Assembly: GCA_030248225.1 (NCBI GenBank) | Contig: JASANE010011901.1 | Location: forward strand, 1 to 32,100 | Length of the DNA stretch: 32,100 nt | Reading direction: 5' to 3' | Origin: Trileptium ribeirensis | Taxonomy: Eukaryota; Nematoda; Enoplea; Enoplida; Thoracostomopsidae | Shown here: positions 1 to 10,150 of the stretch, one piece after another | Position numbering within the stretch: position 1 is the stretch's first letter | Layout: every line of letters starts with the position of its first letter | The notes under the pieces: model-generated | What the model was told of the DNA's origin: nothing | Seen by the model: the letters and a program-made list of their open reading frames with translations, nothing else | The model's database searches: none | Made by a program: the position numbers and the translations under genes

Positions 1-828
1 CGCCTCCGCCCGATACTACCCCATCTCATGCGGACGGTGCTACTAGAGAAATTCAAGATTCCTCGGTTCAGGGATGCCCTACTCGCCACCAAATACGCCC
101 AATTGCTCGAGGCAAATAGGTCTGATTCCTTCTGGGGAATTGGGCTGGGGCCGGAAGATATCACGTTCGGCAAACGATCGCGACCATGCCACAATGCTAT
201 GGGTCGCCTATTGGAGGAAGTTCGATCTTTCCTCCGTCATAACGTCGCCACCTGGCCAACTGTGTTGATCCTGGGCGATTCGTTTGCGGTGCCCTTGGTC
301 AACATGGCCGCTTCGAAAGGGTGGTTCGCCATCGCAGGGCCGGGAACCACCATGTAATTCTTAGTCCGACTGGCGACGTGTATCGCCACGCCGCAGACTA
401 AAACCATCATGATTCTTGGTGGTTATAAAGCGGCCCTACGATCGAAGCCGCACGAAGGTCGTTTGCTGGACATTCCCAGCAAGGTCATGCGTCGAGTGCG
501 CCGTTATGTATGCTCATTCGACTACCTACTTGGTGATGGAGCCCGAGCAATTATAGCTCCGCCCCCGCTACATTGGGACATTGGACAGGACAACACCATT
601 GAATGGCACGACGAATTCACTAAACTCTACCAAGACATTAAATGGCAGTTCCCCGGCCGGATGCAGAAATCGTCGATGCCAGACTACCCACCCTAGCTAA
701 CCGAATCGGGCGCTTGGGAGACCATCACCGGCGGCAGCGAAATCGTGGAGCCTAGTATTGCCGAGCCTTATCTCGGATATTTTCATAAATGGGCCCAACA
801 AAACCTAGCACCTAACCAGTGGGAATGA
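1..828 (+). pseudogene. NADAR (YbiA-like) plus SGNH/GDSL-hydrolase-like reading frame, 5' truncated, two in-frame stops
   Basis: Frame 1 is open from the window edge, so the N-terminus lies outside. Residues encoded at about 40-235 match the C-terminal half of NADAR/DUF1768 proteins such as E. coli YbiA, which hydrolyse N-glycosidic bonds in riboflavin intermediates or act on ADP-ribose: a KF block, LLATKYAQLLEA, then DSFWGIGLG and NAMGRLLEEVRSFLR, paralleling YbiA's LLLAT, AYWGDGG and NRLGYLLMELRE. From about 262 the frame reads VLILGDSFAVPLV, a GDS nucleophile block of SGNH hydrolases, then MILGGYKAAL (block III position, though the usual Asn is absent) and AIIAPPPLHWD. A TAA at 355-357 and a TAG at 694-696 interrupt it, yet coding character resumes in the same frame after both and ends at TGA 826-828 (YLGYFHKWAQQNLAPNQWE). 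No frameshift is needed. The NADAR assignment is fairly firm and SGNH is moderate. A mobile-element or host origin cannot be told apart. Most likely a recent pseudogene. Confidence 0.6.
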
Positions 829-2775
829 AACAATAAGGAGAAATCCAGATATACCATTATGACTACTGACTATCTATGAATGTTGTTCTTTCTACCACTA
901 AGAACACCTATGGTAAACCTAAACCATATGTACCATATTGTCTCGTTATGCTTGCCTAGTGGTGTGTAGATAAAGTAAATGCCGCATTTAATCACCAATT
1001 TTGCATTGATACTCGTTATTTATCTTATCAGTTTTTGCGTAACTTAACCATGGCACCATGGCAGGAAATTGCACCAAACGGTTTGGATCATCTCACAAAA
1101 TTCTTTGAAAACCTAGTAAAAAGTCTTTTTTGTCGTTTATAAAAATATAAGAGGAGGACTTTTCAGGATATAGGACTTTTCAGGTGTAGAAATTGCTAGG
1201 AGGACTCGGCGGAAACGTGGTTAAATTTGCACAGAATAACACACTTTGAGAAACCCCCCAAAAGCAACCAACTTCAAAATTTAGTAGGCCAGGACCACGA
1301 TGTGTGGCTAAGACCAACAATGGTCAATAAGAAATTCCGATAATAACATAAATTAACTAGGAAACCGAATTTTCGTGTACCAGATTGTATCATATTATTT
1401 GTACATATGGTCTAATTTATTATTGGGTCGTAGAGCATAGTTTACCCGTCAGAGTAGTCGCACACGATCCTTTTTGAAGGGGTTCTCGTGGCGGAGACCC
1501 CATTGTAGGCACAAACTTTTACTATAGGCACAATAGAAAATTACTTCCAACCCGAATAATCAAGTCCGAAGATTTCCATTTAAAAATATAAGAGATGTAA
1601 CAGGCCCGTTCCGGCCCGTTACGTGTCTTTCACACGATTTCGACGGTAAAGTCACTCGAACGCGCCTCAGAGGGAACCAGACATCGTTTAAGGGAAGCAG
1701 ATTTTCAGGGGTTGCACGGTGCCATGGCCATGGCCGATCACTTTGCTTATTATCATTGATGTCCTAACTATACATATGATTTTGTCATTGCTACGTTTTG
1801 CCATTGATATAATTTTGCCACCGCATGATTTCTTTTATAATCACATAATTGGACAGGCTCATGCGAGCCCAGAGGAATTGTGATAGGTTAGCTGGTCGAA
1901 TTTAGGAAGATAAGGAGGGTACGAGAATCTCTGACCAGACTGAACAGAAAACCCGAACGGAACTCGACTACTTCTCCCTATTTCCCCATTGAAATTTCAA
2001 AATTTAGACCGTCCGGGAATAGGAGGCCTCTGACGATCTAAGGGGTCGGAAAGTAATCAAAATCCCGACTATCAATTTTACCTGGTTCAAGCGAACTATA
2101 GCCTAATGGTCGCGAAAGTAAGCTGAAATCAATGGGTTACGGTAGTTTCCGATCATTCGGAAATAACAGACTTCGGGCCTGTTTATCGGCCCGTAACCGT
2201 CCAACGGTTCAGATTTACCGAAAATGCCCCGAGTACGTTTCGGTAGAGAATTCTCAGGACTTTCGAACGAGCTCAAAACATCGCAAATTGCTGGAGGATT
2301 TCCTGAGATATTCTAGGGACGAACATGCGAAAGTCCGATTAACAGCCATTACTTACGCTAGGTTTGGCTGGTGACCATGGTTCCGAGTGGACATAACCTA
2401 GGCTTATATGGAAATATAGTTATGCATATATGTGTGTACTGCTTGATCTTCGTGACTCGGTGTGTCTATTTCTCCGCACCACCGTAGCAAAACCTTTCTT
2501 TTATAGCATCCTTTGACGCCCAAAATTGTCTGACCGCCATACTAACAACTGGTTTTTCTGGTAACCATCGTATCAGTGATTGAAAGTACGCGTGTTTCCA
2601 AGTAGTCCACCCATTTAGACATCTCACGAGGCCACGCGCGTTTCGATCTGATCAGTCATTCTGCAGCTATATAACTTATTTCTCTGTCTTGTAATGTACT
2701 ACGAAAATTCCACATAAAACGCCGTCTGTTTGTACCAACTCCGTATCTGTCCCGAGACACTAAATGGGCTCATGC
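829..2775. other. Anonymous non-coding stretch, possibly decayed element body
   Basis: No frame of convincing coding character. Small repeats are visible: GGACTTTTCAGG occurs twice close together near 1157-1182, TAAAAATATAAGAG recurs at about 1140 and 1581, and CATGGC/GGCCATGGCC clusters lie near 1048 and 1722. An 80-codon open frame at 2132-2374 ends in an amphipathic stretch (KLLEDFLRYSRDEHAKVRL), but it has no recognisable family and no splice or promoter context. Confidence 0.4.
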
Positions 2776-3290
2776 GACCCCTCATTCTACTCGCCTGCTT
2801 TTGGCGAGTACAACGATATCCGGTGGGTCTCCGGCCGACCCCTTGCTAGCTCTCTATGACCCGTCAAAGTGCCCCCAATTTGGCATACCGACTGAAAGTG
2901 GGTACAAACCAACCGAAAATTTATCCCTAGCTCGAAAGTAGGCATATCGCCCCTCATTGCATTCACCGCGTTGAGACATCTTCCATGATGCCCGGCGGGT
3001 CTTCGTCAGTTGTCCCGTAAACCCGGGATGCCCGACGAAAGCACCCCCACCATCAACGCTCTCTCTATCCGTACCAATTTTAGTGCCCCTCTAACCGCCG
3101 CCGTTAAAGCAGGGAAATCACCCCTCGTTTGAATCGCCGTTCCAAGGCGAGTTCAACGATGCCCAGCGGGCGTCGCTCCGCCCAACCGTTAGAGCGGGAA
3201 AGCCCGCTGAAACCCTGTATACTAATATATGTCGGAACCCAAAATTGGGTCCCGACCCGCCACTGCGTCTACCCCCCTCGTGTTTGGTAT
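2776..3290 (+). repeat. Three diverged tandem copies of a ~172-bp unit
   Basis: Related blocks begin near 2776, 2949 and 3119, giving spacings of 173 and 170 bp. Each starts with a CCCCTC-rich motif, followed about 30 bp later by a block resembling CGATGCCCGGCGGGTCTTCG. The first and third copies keep an internal hairpin (ACTCGCC/GGCGAGT, and AATCGCC/GGCGAGTT); the second has lost it. The copies are heavily diverged, so the array is old. A weaker fourth copy may lie near 2605. Confidence 0.45.
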
Positions 3291-3384
3291 CATTCGGCCC
3301 CGTTCTTCGTCCTGGGACCGAATTTCGCCCCAGCCCCTCGAAAATCCCTCGGGAACCCCCTGTCCCGCCTCCCTTCCCGTGTCC

Positions 3385-3660
3385 CTCCTTTTTCGTTTCC
3401 TTTTCGTTTTCTTTTCCTTTTTTCTCTCTCTCTAGCCGACTTCTTTGGTCGGTTGTCGCTGCTGTTGTCGTCGTGGTTGTGTTGTAGTTGCTGTGTGGTT
3501 GTGTTGTTGTTGTTGTTCTGCGTGTTTCTGGTGTGAACTTGAGCGACCTTTCTGTCGCTCAGGTCGCCTGTGTGTCTCATGTTTAGTGTGTGTGTATGTG
3601 CTCATGAGTATTGATGTACATGTGTATGTATGTATGGATATAGAGATACATATATATAGT
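3385..3660. repeat. Low-complexity tract: TTTTC-rich pyrimidine run, (GTT)n-like, then TATG/TGTA-rich
   Basis: About 3385-3435 is almost pure pyrimidine on the plus strand, about 3455-3530 is dominated by GTTGTTGT, and about 3565-3660 is GTGT/ATGT-rich. Open frames on both strands here encode Cys/Leu/Val or Asn/Gln/Lys runs, which are by-products of the composition. Confidence 0.8.
3538..3563. other. Perfect-loop hairpin GAGCGAC/GTCGCTC
   Basis: GAGCGAC, CTTTCT, GTCGCTC form a 7-bp perfect stem. It extends to 10 pairs with one G-T wobble and a 6-nt loop. It sits inside the low-complexity tract. A smaller CCGAC/GTCGG hairpin with a similar pyrimidine loop lies at about 3438-3455. No poly-T follows, so I do not call it a terminator. 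Confidence 0.5.
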
Positions 3661-3967
3661 ATATAAGGATTTGACAAAAAACAGGACACGTAGGGACAAG
3701 ACGTACAAAACGACGTCAAATTTATAAGTTTTACGAACGGACTGGACTAGGATAACTAGGAAGGACGGGGGGTATATTTAGAACCTTCCCGTGGGTGCCC
3801 CGAGTCCCTGAATAGGACTCCGATAGACCAACGGATACACAGAAATGTGCGGCACCCCTGACCGCAAAATACGCTCATTCCTACCTTCGGTTCCCCCCCT
3901 TCGGGACGCCTAAAGACGTCCTGTCGGGATATTTGAAAAGCTATTAGCTAGGAATGTTAGGAATGTT

Positions 3968-4018
3968 TAGCTTTATTTTATAAGCTAACATGTAAACGTG
4001 TAATGTTTGCACGTTTAC
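3968..4018. other. Two adjacent hairpins
   Basis: TAGCTT (3968-3973) pairs with AAGCTA (3982-3987) over an 8-nt loop. GTAAACGTG (3992-4000) pairs perfectly with CACGTTTAC (4010-4018) over a 9-nt loop. These are the first of four inverted repeats within about 230 bp. Confidence 0.5.
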
Positions 4019-4087
4019 CCACGGATTTCGTAGTAAGATTTAGCCCCAGATGGCCTCTAAGTAAGCTTAATTAGGTGATGGATGAGG

Positions 4088-4139
4088 CAGCTAACTCGCT
4101 AAATAGCTGGAATTTGACCTCAAATCGGCGAGTTAGCTG
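4088..4139. other. 12-bp perfect inverted repeat with 28-bp loop
   Basis: CAGCTAACTCGC at 4088-4099 is the exact reverse complement of 4128-4139. The loop repeats part of the arm (TAGCTGG). This could be a MITE remnant or a recombination footprint; no function is visible. Confidence 0.55.
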
Positions 4140-4170
4140 GGGAAATTTGATGGATGGGGACCAGAAGACG

Positions 4171-4196
4171 AATCTGTCCTGAAATAAGGACAGATT
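4171..4196. other. 10-bp perfect hairpin
   Basis: AATCTGTCCT (4171-4180) pairs perfectly with AGGACAGATT (4187-4196) across GAAATA. It lies 32 bp from the previous inverted repeat. Confidence 0.55.
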
Positions 4197-4241
4197 TCCA
4201 GCTTAAATCGAGTGTTCTATATAGAAAAGAGATTCAAAATT

Positions 4242-4809
4242 TTAAATTTGACGGGTGACCCAACCATTTTTGTAGAACAGTTGGGGGATAACAGTCGATT
4301 TAGGATTAGGTAATAGGTTTAAGAGATCTGAGTAATGATCTTCACAGTACTCGGAGGGTTCAAATTTGATGTCGGCGATTTCGATTGAAGCCGACTCTCT
4401 CTAAAGGGGACCCTGGGTTTACGATAGCTGTCAAAATTAAGATCTTGGGAATTTTTCGATTGGATGCCCGGGTTTGAACTCGAAAAGGTGGGCGTTCGAA
4501 GACCCTCTCCGATTGGATAGCGACAAAATCGCTATCCTTCAATATAGGCGAAAATTTTGAGGCGACAACTACCGCGTCGTCTCTTGGAATCAGTTCGACT
4601 TCGGCAGCGCGGAGTTCGGTCGACTTTACTGACCGGCTCCGACGCTCGAGTTTTATAGTTGATTTCACAACAATTTCTGCTTTCCCGTGCTTTCTTGTTT
4701 TCTCTTGCGGTTCGCGTGTGGAATAGAGTTCGATTGTTGGAATACCCGCGTAGACGTCTTCCGTCTCGCGGAAGGGAACTAGCAATTGCTGTCCCGGACC
4801 GACTACTGT
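4242..4809 (-). pseudogene. Coding-like minus-strand segment with one frameshift, possibly retroelement Pol-derived
   Basis: The minus strand is open from about 4809 to a stop at 4360-4362 and has a mixed, protein-like composition (IPTIELYST, VVVASKFSPIL, AIVNPGSPLERVGF). A good 3' splice-site candidate precedes it: a pyrimidine-rich run ending CTTACAG. Near its end, a shift to another frame (4382 to 4242) gives a further 46 plausible residues, beginning EIADIKFEPSEYCEDHY and including NLLPNPKSTVIPQLF, then a stop. The pattern of a charged linker followed by a VNP motif and an acidic segment recalls the region between protease and reverse transcriptase in LTR-retrotransposon Pol. That is inference: no catalytic motif (DTG, YxDD) is present. 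It could equally be a host exon or chance. Confidence 0.25.
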
Positions 4810-6236
4810 AAGTCAGAAAGAGGATCGAGTGAATGGGGGTTTATTTTCCACAGATCAAAATGTAACAGACCATTGAAATTTGATTAGTTTTCCCATGATT
4901 TTTAATTTCGATAGCTTGACCAGACGCCCGTCGGAGGACGTCTTACTTTCCCACGCCAACTGACTACACTTTTGCATGTTCCTTGACAAACCTCCTCTAG
5001 TCGAGTTCCGTTTTGAGCCTGCTGAGTGATTGCAGGTGTTAGGTTGTGAACACACAAGTCGAAGTCCTTCTGATTCCCCGTGGTCATAGGTAAGACAAAT
5101 CGACGATGGACGCCTCTCGTCCATGTTTTTACATGACCTATCGCTCTTGAGTTAGGGCTATCGAATTTTCCTGAGCCGACCACGGTAAAATTTCCCAACG
5201 ATTTGTAGGGACACGCTTACTTGTTCATATTTATGGTTTACAAATTTTCAGCTCCGTGGACTGTTGGAGGCTCATGCCGCTGCTTGAACTCAGACTGATT
5301 TCGCAGTTAGGGACAGAGAACTAGCCTCTGTCGGGCTCTAGGAAGCCCCAAAATTTCGTTTATCAGTTTGAGCTAAGTAACTTTGGGGAATATAAAAGAC
5401 TAAACAAATTCTAAGCGATTCCAGCCCGAGCATAAGGTCTTGGCACTCCGCAAGGAGCAACGTTTTACTCATCATTGATGGACCTGCGGTTTACTCTCGA
5501 TTTGCAAGAATGAGCGTTTTGTTCACTATTAAAGGCTGAAAGAGCTTCGCGTAGATTAGATTAGACGGCCCGAGCTCCCGACCGCCCCGTACAACCCCGC
5601 TTGTCAACAACCAGGTAAATTCACGGCGATTAATTACTGTCTGCTGGAAACACCCTTTCCGAGCTATCAAAACCACCAAGGTTCACAATGTTGGACGCGC
5701 GTGGTTAAGTTTAGCAGTTAGATCGAGGAAAAGGGCGCTCCCCTAAAATGAACCGGCAACCTAGTCAACTGCCGTTTCCGGTTAGGGTCGACATTTCGAA
5801 GGTACGCCACGGTACCCCTACGCTAGAAACAAAACTCCAATATCCTAATTTAAATAAAAGAAAATCGCGACCTCTCGCGAATCATTTTGACCCCAAACCG
5901 AGCAAGTGCAAAACCCCGTTTTCTTTTTGGAGCGACTTGATCGCTGAGTTTAAGCAATTTTCTATTTTATCTCTGGTTGCCCGTTAGGCTATATACTATG
6001 TATGCCCTTGCCTTGATTTTTGTCGTTTTGCCTCTCTCCTTTTTCGTTTTCCCTTGTTAAGTTTCGATCCTGCACGGGGAAATTAAGCCCGCTGCAAAAA
6101 TTTCAGTATTGACCACTCGCCCACCGAGGTCTGACAAAATTTATTAAAATTTTAGTAATAACTCAACTGCACAATTTCGATAGTGCGGTTGAGACACTGT
6201 ACAATTTCGATGCGTTCAGTGTAATAGGATCTCAAA
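4810..6236. other. Anonymous stretch, no supported gene
   Basis: Overlapping minus-strand frames at 4855-5198 and a short one at 5491-5679 have no recognisable domain, promoter or splice pattern. A 79-codon plus frame at 5748-5987 is likewise unrecognised. Nothing else stands out. Confidence 0.4.
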
Positions 6237-6257
6237 ATGAGTACGATAGAGAGAGGA

Positions 6258-6370
6258 CAGAAAAAGGAGAACAACCAAGAAAACAAAGAAAAAAGAAAGA
6301 AAGGAACCAACCCGAAAAAGGAGAACAACCAAGGAAACAAAGAAAAGGGAAAGAAAGGACCCAACCAAAA
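6258..6370 (+). repeat. 54-bp purine-rich tandem duplication
   Basis: Two imperfect copies of a GGAGAACAACCAA-containing unit, with first copies of the A-run at 6261 and 6315 (period 54 bp). The unit is a multiple of three, so the surrounding 71-codon plus frame (6237-6452) encodes a doubled Lys/Asn/Gln/Glu-rich 18-residue repeat starting KKENNQ. The low complexity makes a real protein unlikely, but the in-frame period is worth recording. Confidence 0.6.
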
Positions 6371-6913
6371 CAACCCCAAAAGCAAAAACCCAGACCCTCC
6401 CCAGGGCGCAAACTATTCCCAGTTATGTGACGGGCGCGATGGCCTGTCCTAACGGTTGAAAAAGGGTCTCACTGGTCGCCTAGGAGAATCGCCCAAGGCG
6501 GTATTTGCTCGTGCCCCCACCTAGCTGGGCTGCTGAAAAAGCTACTCGGGGGCCCTCTTTCAGGATGATCAAAACAGCGTCCTTGACGAATATAGGGTAG
6601 GCCCATTAGTGCTTTATCACCGAAATGCACCACCTCGACATACGCTTATCGGTTAGGAATTTTGGGCAAGGACATAGGAAATTGTGCATTCCGATTAGTC
6701 CACTAAAAACATCGAGACCAAGACAATCTGCGCATGGCACGGAGCTCCCCTGAGTGACGAAACGGTGTGAGAAACCGCTAGGGATACTAGGCAGGACTGA
6801 CAGAATCCGGAGGGTCCACCGGACGGAGCTCCCTTACAGCTGACTATTAAAAGGTACTTTGTTCAAACATTAGGATTCATTGGTAGTTGACCGTCAGAAA
6901 TTTCATTGACCTG
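6371..6913. other. No gene seen
   Basis: Mixed-composition DNA without a long frame. The motif ACGGAGCTCCC occurs twice (about 6738 and 6823). Nothing else noted. Confidence 0.4.
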
Positions 6914-7078
6914 ATGCTCATGTACTGATTTGTATCATCGCTGTTTTACCTGACTCGCCAATGCTCATGTACTGATTTGTATCATCGCTGTTTTGCTTGA
7001 CTCGCCAATGCTCATGTACTGATTTGTATCATCGCAGTTTTGCTAAATTTGCCCATGATCATGCACGGATTTGTACCT
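6914..7078 (+). repeat. 47-bp tandem repeat, ~3.5 copies
   Basis: Units start at 6914, 6961, 7008 and 7055, exactly 47 bp apart. The core is ATGCTCATGTACTGATTTG, followed by TATCATCGCTGTTTT. The first three copies differ by a few bases, and the fourth is partial and diverged (ATGATCATGCACGGATTTG). Confidence 0.85.
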
Positions 7079-8540
7079 TGGTTGATCTGCTTAATATAAC
7101 CAGGCCTTGACCTGTACTAGGAGGATAGGCTCTGACCGATGCGATCGTTCGTATTCCTTGCTATTGAACGAGACCCAGCCGCGCCCGCTAACTTAGGCAC
7201 GCCGTCTAGGTAGTCCATGCTTTCGTTACCCTCGTTGCAAGCATAGACTCTTGCTCTTGTCGGGCTAGCACACTCCTCACTCCATGCGACTCCCCGTTTG
7301 CCCGTAATGTGCGTAAATCCCTCATGGCGACGTGCGTTGTGGAGAGCGCATTTCGAAGCACGCCAAAACACAGGTCCTGAGCCACGATGGAATTGGGTAT
7401 AATTACCAATCATCGACTCGGACATAGAGTTTGGTCCGGCATCGCCGGGATCGCCCTCGCTCTTGCTGCCCCTTCCCCCGCCTAGCCGTAGACGAGGGAG
7501 CGAATGTTCAAAGTGTCGGAGCGTGGCCGCATTAGTTTGCTTTGTTTCATATATTGTTTCGATTTCCTACCGTTGATTGTATTTGTATCAAACATCAAAT
7601 AAACTCTTGGAATCCACTGGACGTGTCCCGTGTTATTGGATTCTTAGCGTGAGTAGGACGTGCAAATGGACGGGCCGACCCTTCGTGCCACGGCTTGCGG
7701 ACGAAATTACCCCAAGCCCTGACACGAGCGGTCCGCCGCCAATATTGATATACTTGGATAATGGCATTGCGGCGAGAGTGGTCCACAAAATTAGTTATCA
7801 AACTCGCTTGTGTAATTGCCACGCTTACACAAATGATAAAATTTATTAGGGAAACTTTAGCACTACTCACTAATACCCTTAAGTCCTCAAGATACAACGC
7901 AGATAGTCCGACGTTAAACGTTTCAGGGCATGTCGGAACCCTGTGGGGGCCACCTAGGCTACACAGAATAAAGTGTTCGACTAGGGATAAACTAAGTGCA
8001 ACAAAAAATTCCTTTTGCGAAACCAAAATTATCATGCCTTTTATTACAAATTTCGCTGGACTGAACAACTTTCTCTAGATTAGGACAGGGAATATCGGTT
8101 GGATATTATGACCTGTGAGCAGGTTTCGGTGTCAACCTCCCTGGGGGACCTCAGTGATCATACCAGGATACTAGACACGTGCGCAACCAATCGGGCGGGG
8201 TCCGAACACAGCCCGTGAAGCGCGCCTGCGGCCTGCTAAGCTCCGTAACTTCTTGGGTCTGACCAAGAAAAGTGGCTAAATCTTTAAACTTAGGGTCCAC
8301 CCTTGAGGTTATGATAGCCGGGGTCATGAGGGCATGGTGTTAGGAAGTTGCGCCATGCAGCTGCGTCACCGTTATTACACATGCAGCTACGTACGTGAAG
8401 AATGCGGAAAGATATAGGGTGTAGAAAACATCTACCGATAAAACGTATCACCACACCTGCATAAAATAATGGTGGTATAGAGGCTGGTGGACAAGCGAGG
8501 AAATGATACAATTGGTGATTTTCATGACTAAGGCGGTCCT
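7079..8540. other. Anonymous stretch with overlapping unrecognised frames
   Basis: Open frames overlap on both strands: minus 7117-7425 and 7206-7409, minus 7595-8068 (157 codons), plus 7577-7849 and 7761-8078, minus 8290-8511. None shows a domain I recognise, and overlapping frames on opposite strands cannot all be real. Base composition is fairly balanced, which favours chance frames. A decayed element is possible. Confidence 0.35.
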
Positions 8541-9792
8541 AACAACAATTGAATTGCGCGTATATATGTTTTCTGATAGTCGATTTGTTTCATGTTTTCA
8601 AAAACAACACAACAACTGAATATTTTGTCTTAATAATTCAGTAAAAAATATATTTGTCTCGAAATAAATTGTAACAAAGACATCAGGAACTTTTAGTATG
8701 GTAAAAGTAAAATTTTATGCAATATATAAATTATACAGATATTTAATTAAGGATCATATAATTAAGTTTAAAGGTGTATAAATGGTATGCGAGAGTTGTA
8801 GCCAAAACTACGAAAAAAATGGCTGATAGGCTCATATGTCTCTTTGAAGTTTATTAATTTTGTTGGAAATTGAGAGACGCAAAAACTATGATAAAGCACT
8901 GTGGGATGAGATTCAGAAATGAACAGATGTCCAACATTTATTTTTATTTTTGGTAACATATTTTTATTATAACATTTTGTAATATATGGCGCAAAACACA
9001 ATGTCCCACAACATAGTACGGTAGAAATCTGGCTCATAACTATTAGAGTTACTAAGAGTGCAAAAGGATTTCTATAATATTGAAAATATTATTTTTGTAT
9101 AATATATTTTAACGCTGATAAAAATGTATTAATATGTAGTTACGAAATGTATATATATATGTATTTATTTTAGGGATATTCAAGTGGGAATGATTCGGAT
9201 TTGAAAAAACACATAATATATTTAAAAATGAAAAAGGCTAAATATTTTTAGTGTATTTACTTTTAGGAATAAATTTTTTTATGGAATAAAATCCTATATA
9301 TTATAGTCAAATGATGAACATGTAAGAAGTAATATTGAATTTAACATGTAAAAAAAGTGAGGCTATCCCTGAAAATTTTTCCAAATATTGAAAATATTTC
9401 CTGCAATGCGTATAATTAATAGTGGATATTTTCCTATATAACAGATTTTCTATAAAAATTTAAGCCAGACTAGGGTTTTTTCTAGAACCCCATGCAAAAG
9501 TCCTTGCCTTTTTCCAAGACTTAATTTGTTTTGAAAAAAATCAAAAAAACGAACGAAATAAATGCTATACTAGAATGCTAAACAACTAAACAACAGAATC
9601 TAACGAATAATTGGGTGTATAAAACTTGTTTATTTATTAATGTTTGTAATACATCTGAATGTGAGTATGCCTGAATTGTTTATGTAGTATGTGTATATAC
9701 GTGGTTGCCGTTGCTGGATGTTAAACCAATACAAGCGTGGATCCTCTTTAATCCGACACAAGGGTTCAGTCGGTAAAGGATCGGTACATTAA
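8541..9792. other. Strongly AT-rich stretch, no gene
   Basis: Composition turns AT-rich at about 8540. The stretch holds many A/T runs and TATATA tracts. An 89-codon minus frame (8768-9037) has no recognisable features. GAAAATATT-type motifs recur around 9080, 9370 and 9400. Confidence 0.5.
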
Positions 9793-10150
9793 CAAAACCG
9801 ATTTGGATATCAACGTGCATGGAATGTTGGTTATCAAACCAATAAATGTGGGAATAGTTACTGCCGTGACTGTGGTTATTTGTATTTGACAGAATGACGA
9901 TGTAAATCGTGTGACGAAGAAACGGGATTATTGACTCAAATAATGAGATATGATTGTACGACCACTAATGACAATAAGAACACATTTGGAAATGTATCAG
10001 CACGTCAGCGCAAAAATGTCCATCGTGAATAATTGTGTTTATGCGAATATCCGGTGCAAAATGGTGCAGTATATAATGCAGACTGTATGTTCTATATACA
10101 ATGTGTATATTGTTGTACTTATGGTGCTACAAATACTGGGCATATGAGCT
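9793..10150 (+). pseudogene. Decayed Cys-rich, zinc-ribbon-like reading frame
   Basis: One plus frame (starting after a TAA at 9790-9792) reads coherently through several stops: GYQTNKCGNSYCRDCGYLYL, a TGA, then RCKSCDEETGLL and, after a TAA, LCLCEYPVQNG. The C-x4-C-x2-C then C-x2-C spacing resembles small zinc-binding modules. The stops are of more than one type (TGA, TAA, TAG), so a simple code change does not explain them. Downstream the frame becomes TG-rich, and its Cys/Val content there may just reflect composition. I cannot assign a family. Confidence 0.25.

Noticed and set aside
1..828. Alternative genetic code (TAA/TAG as sense codons)
   Set aside because: Only one locus shows it. 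The DEG/ENaC exon ends normally at TAA, and the decayed frame near 9.9 kb also contains TGA. Pseudogene decay is simpler.
3129..3719. Several overlapping open frames on both strands
   Set aside because: They run through pyrimidine, GTT and TATG low-complexity sequence, and their residues simply mirror that composition.
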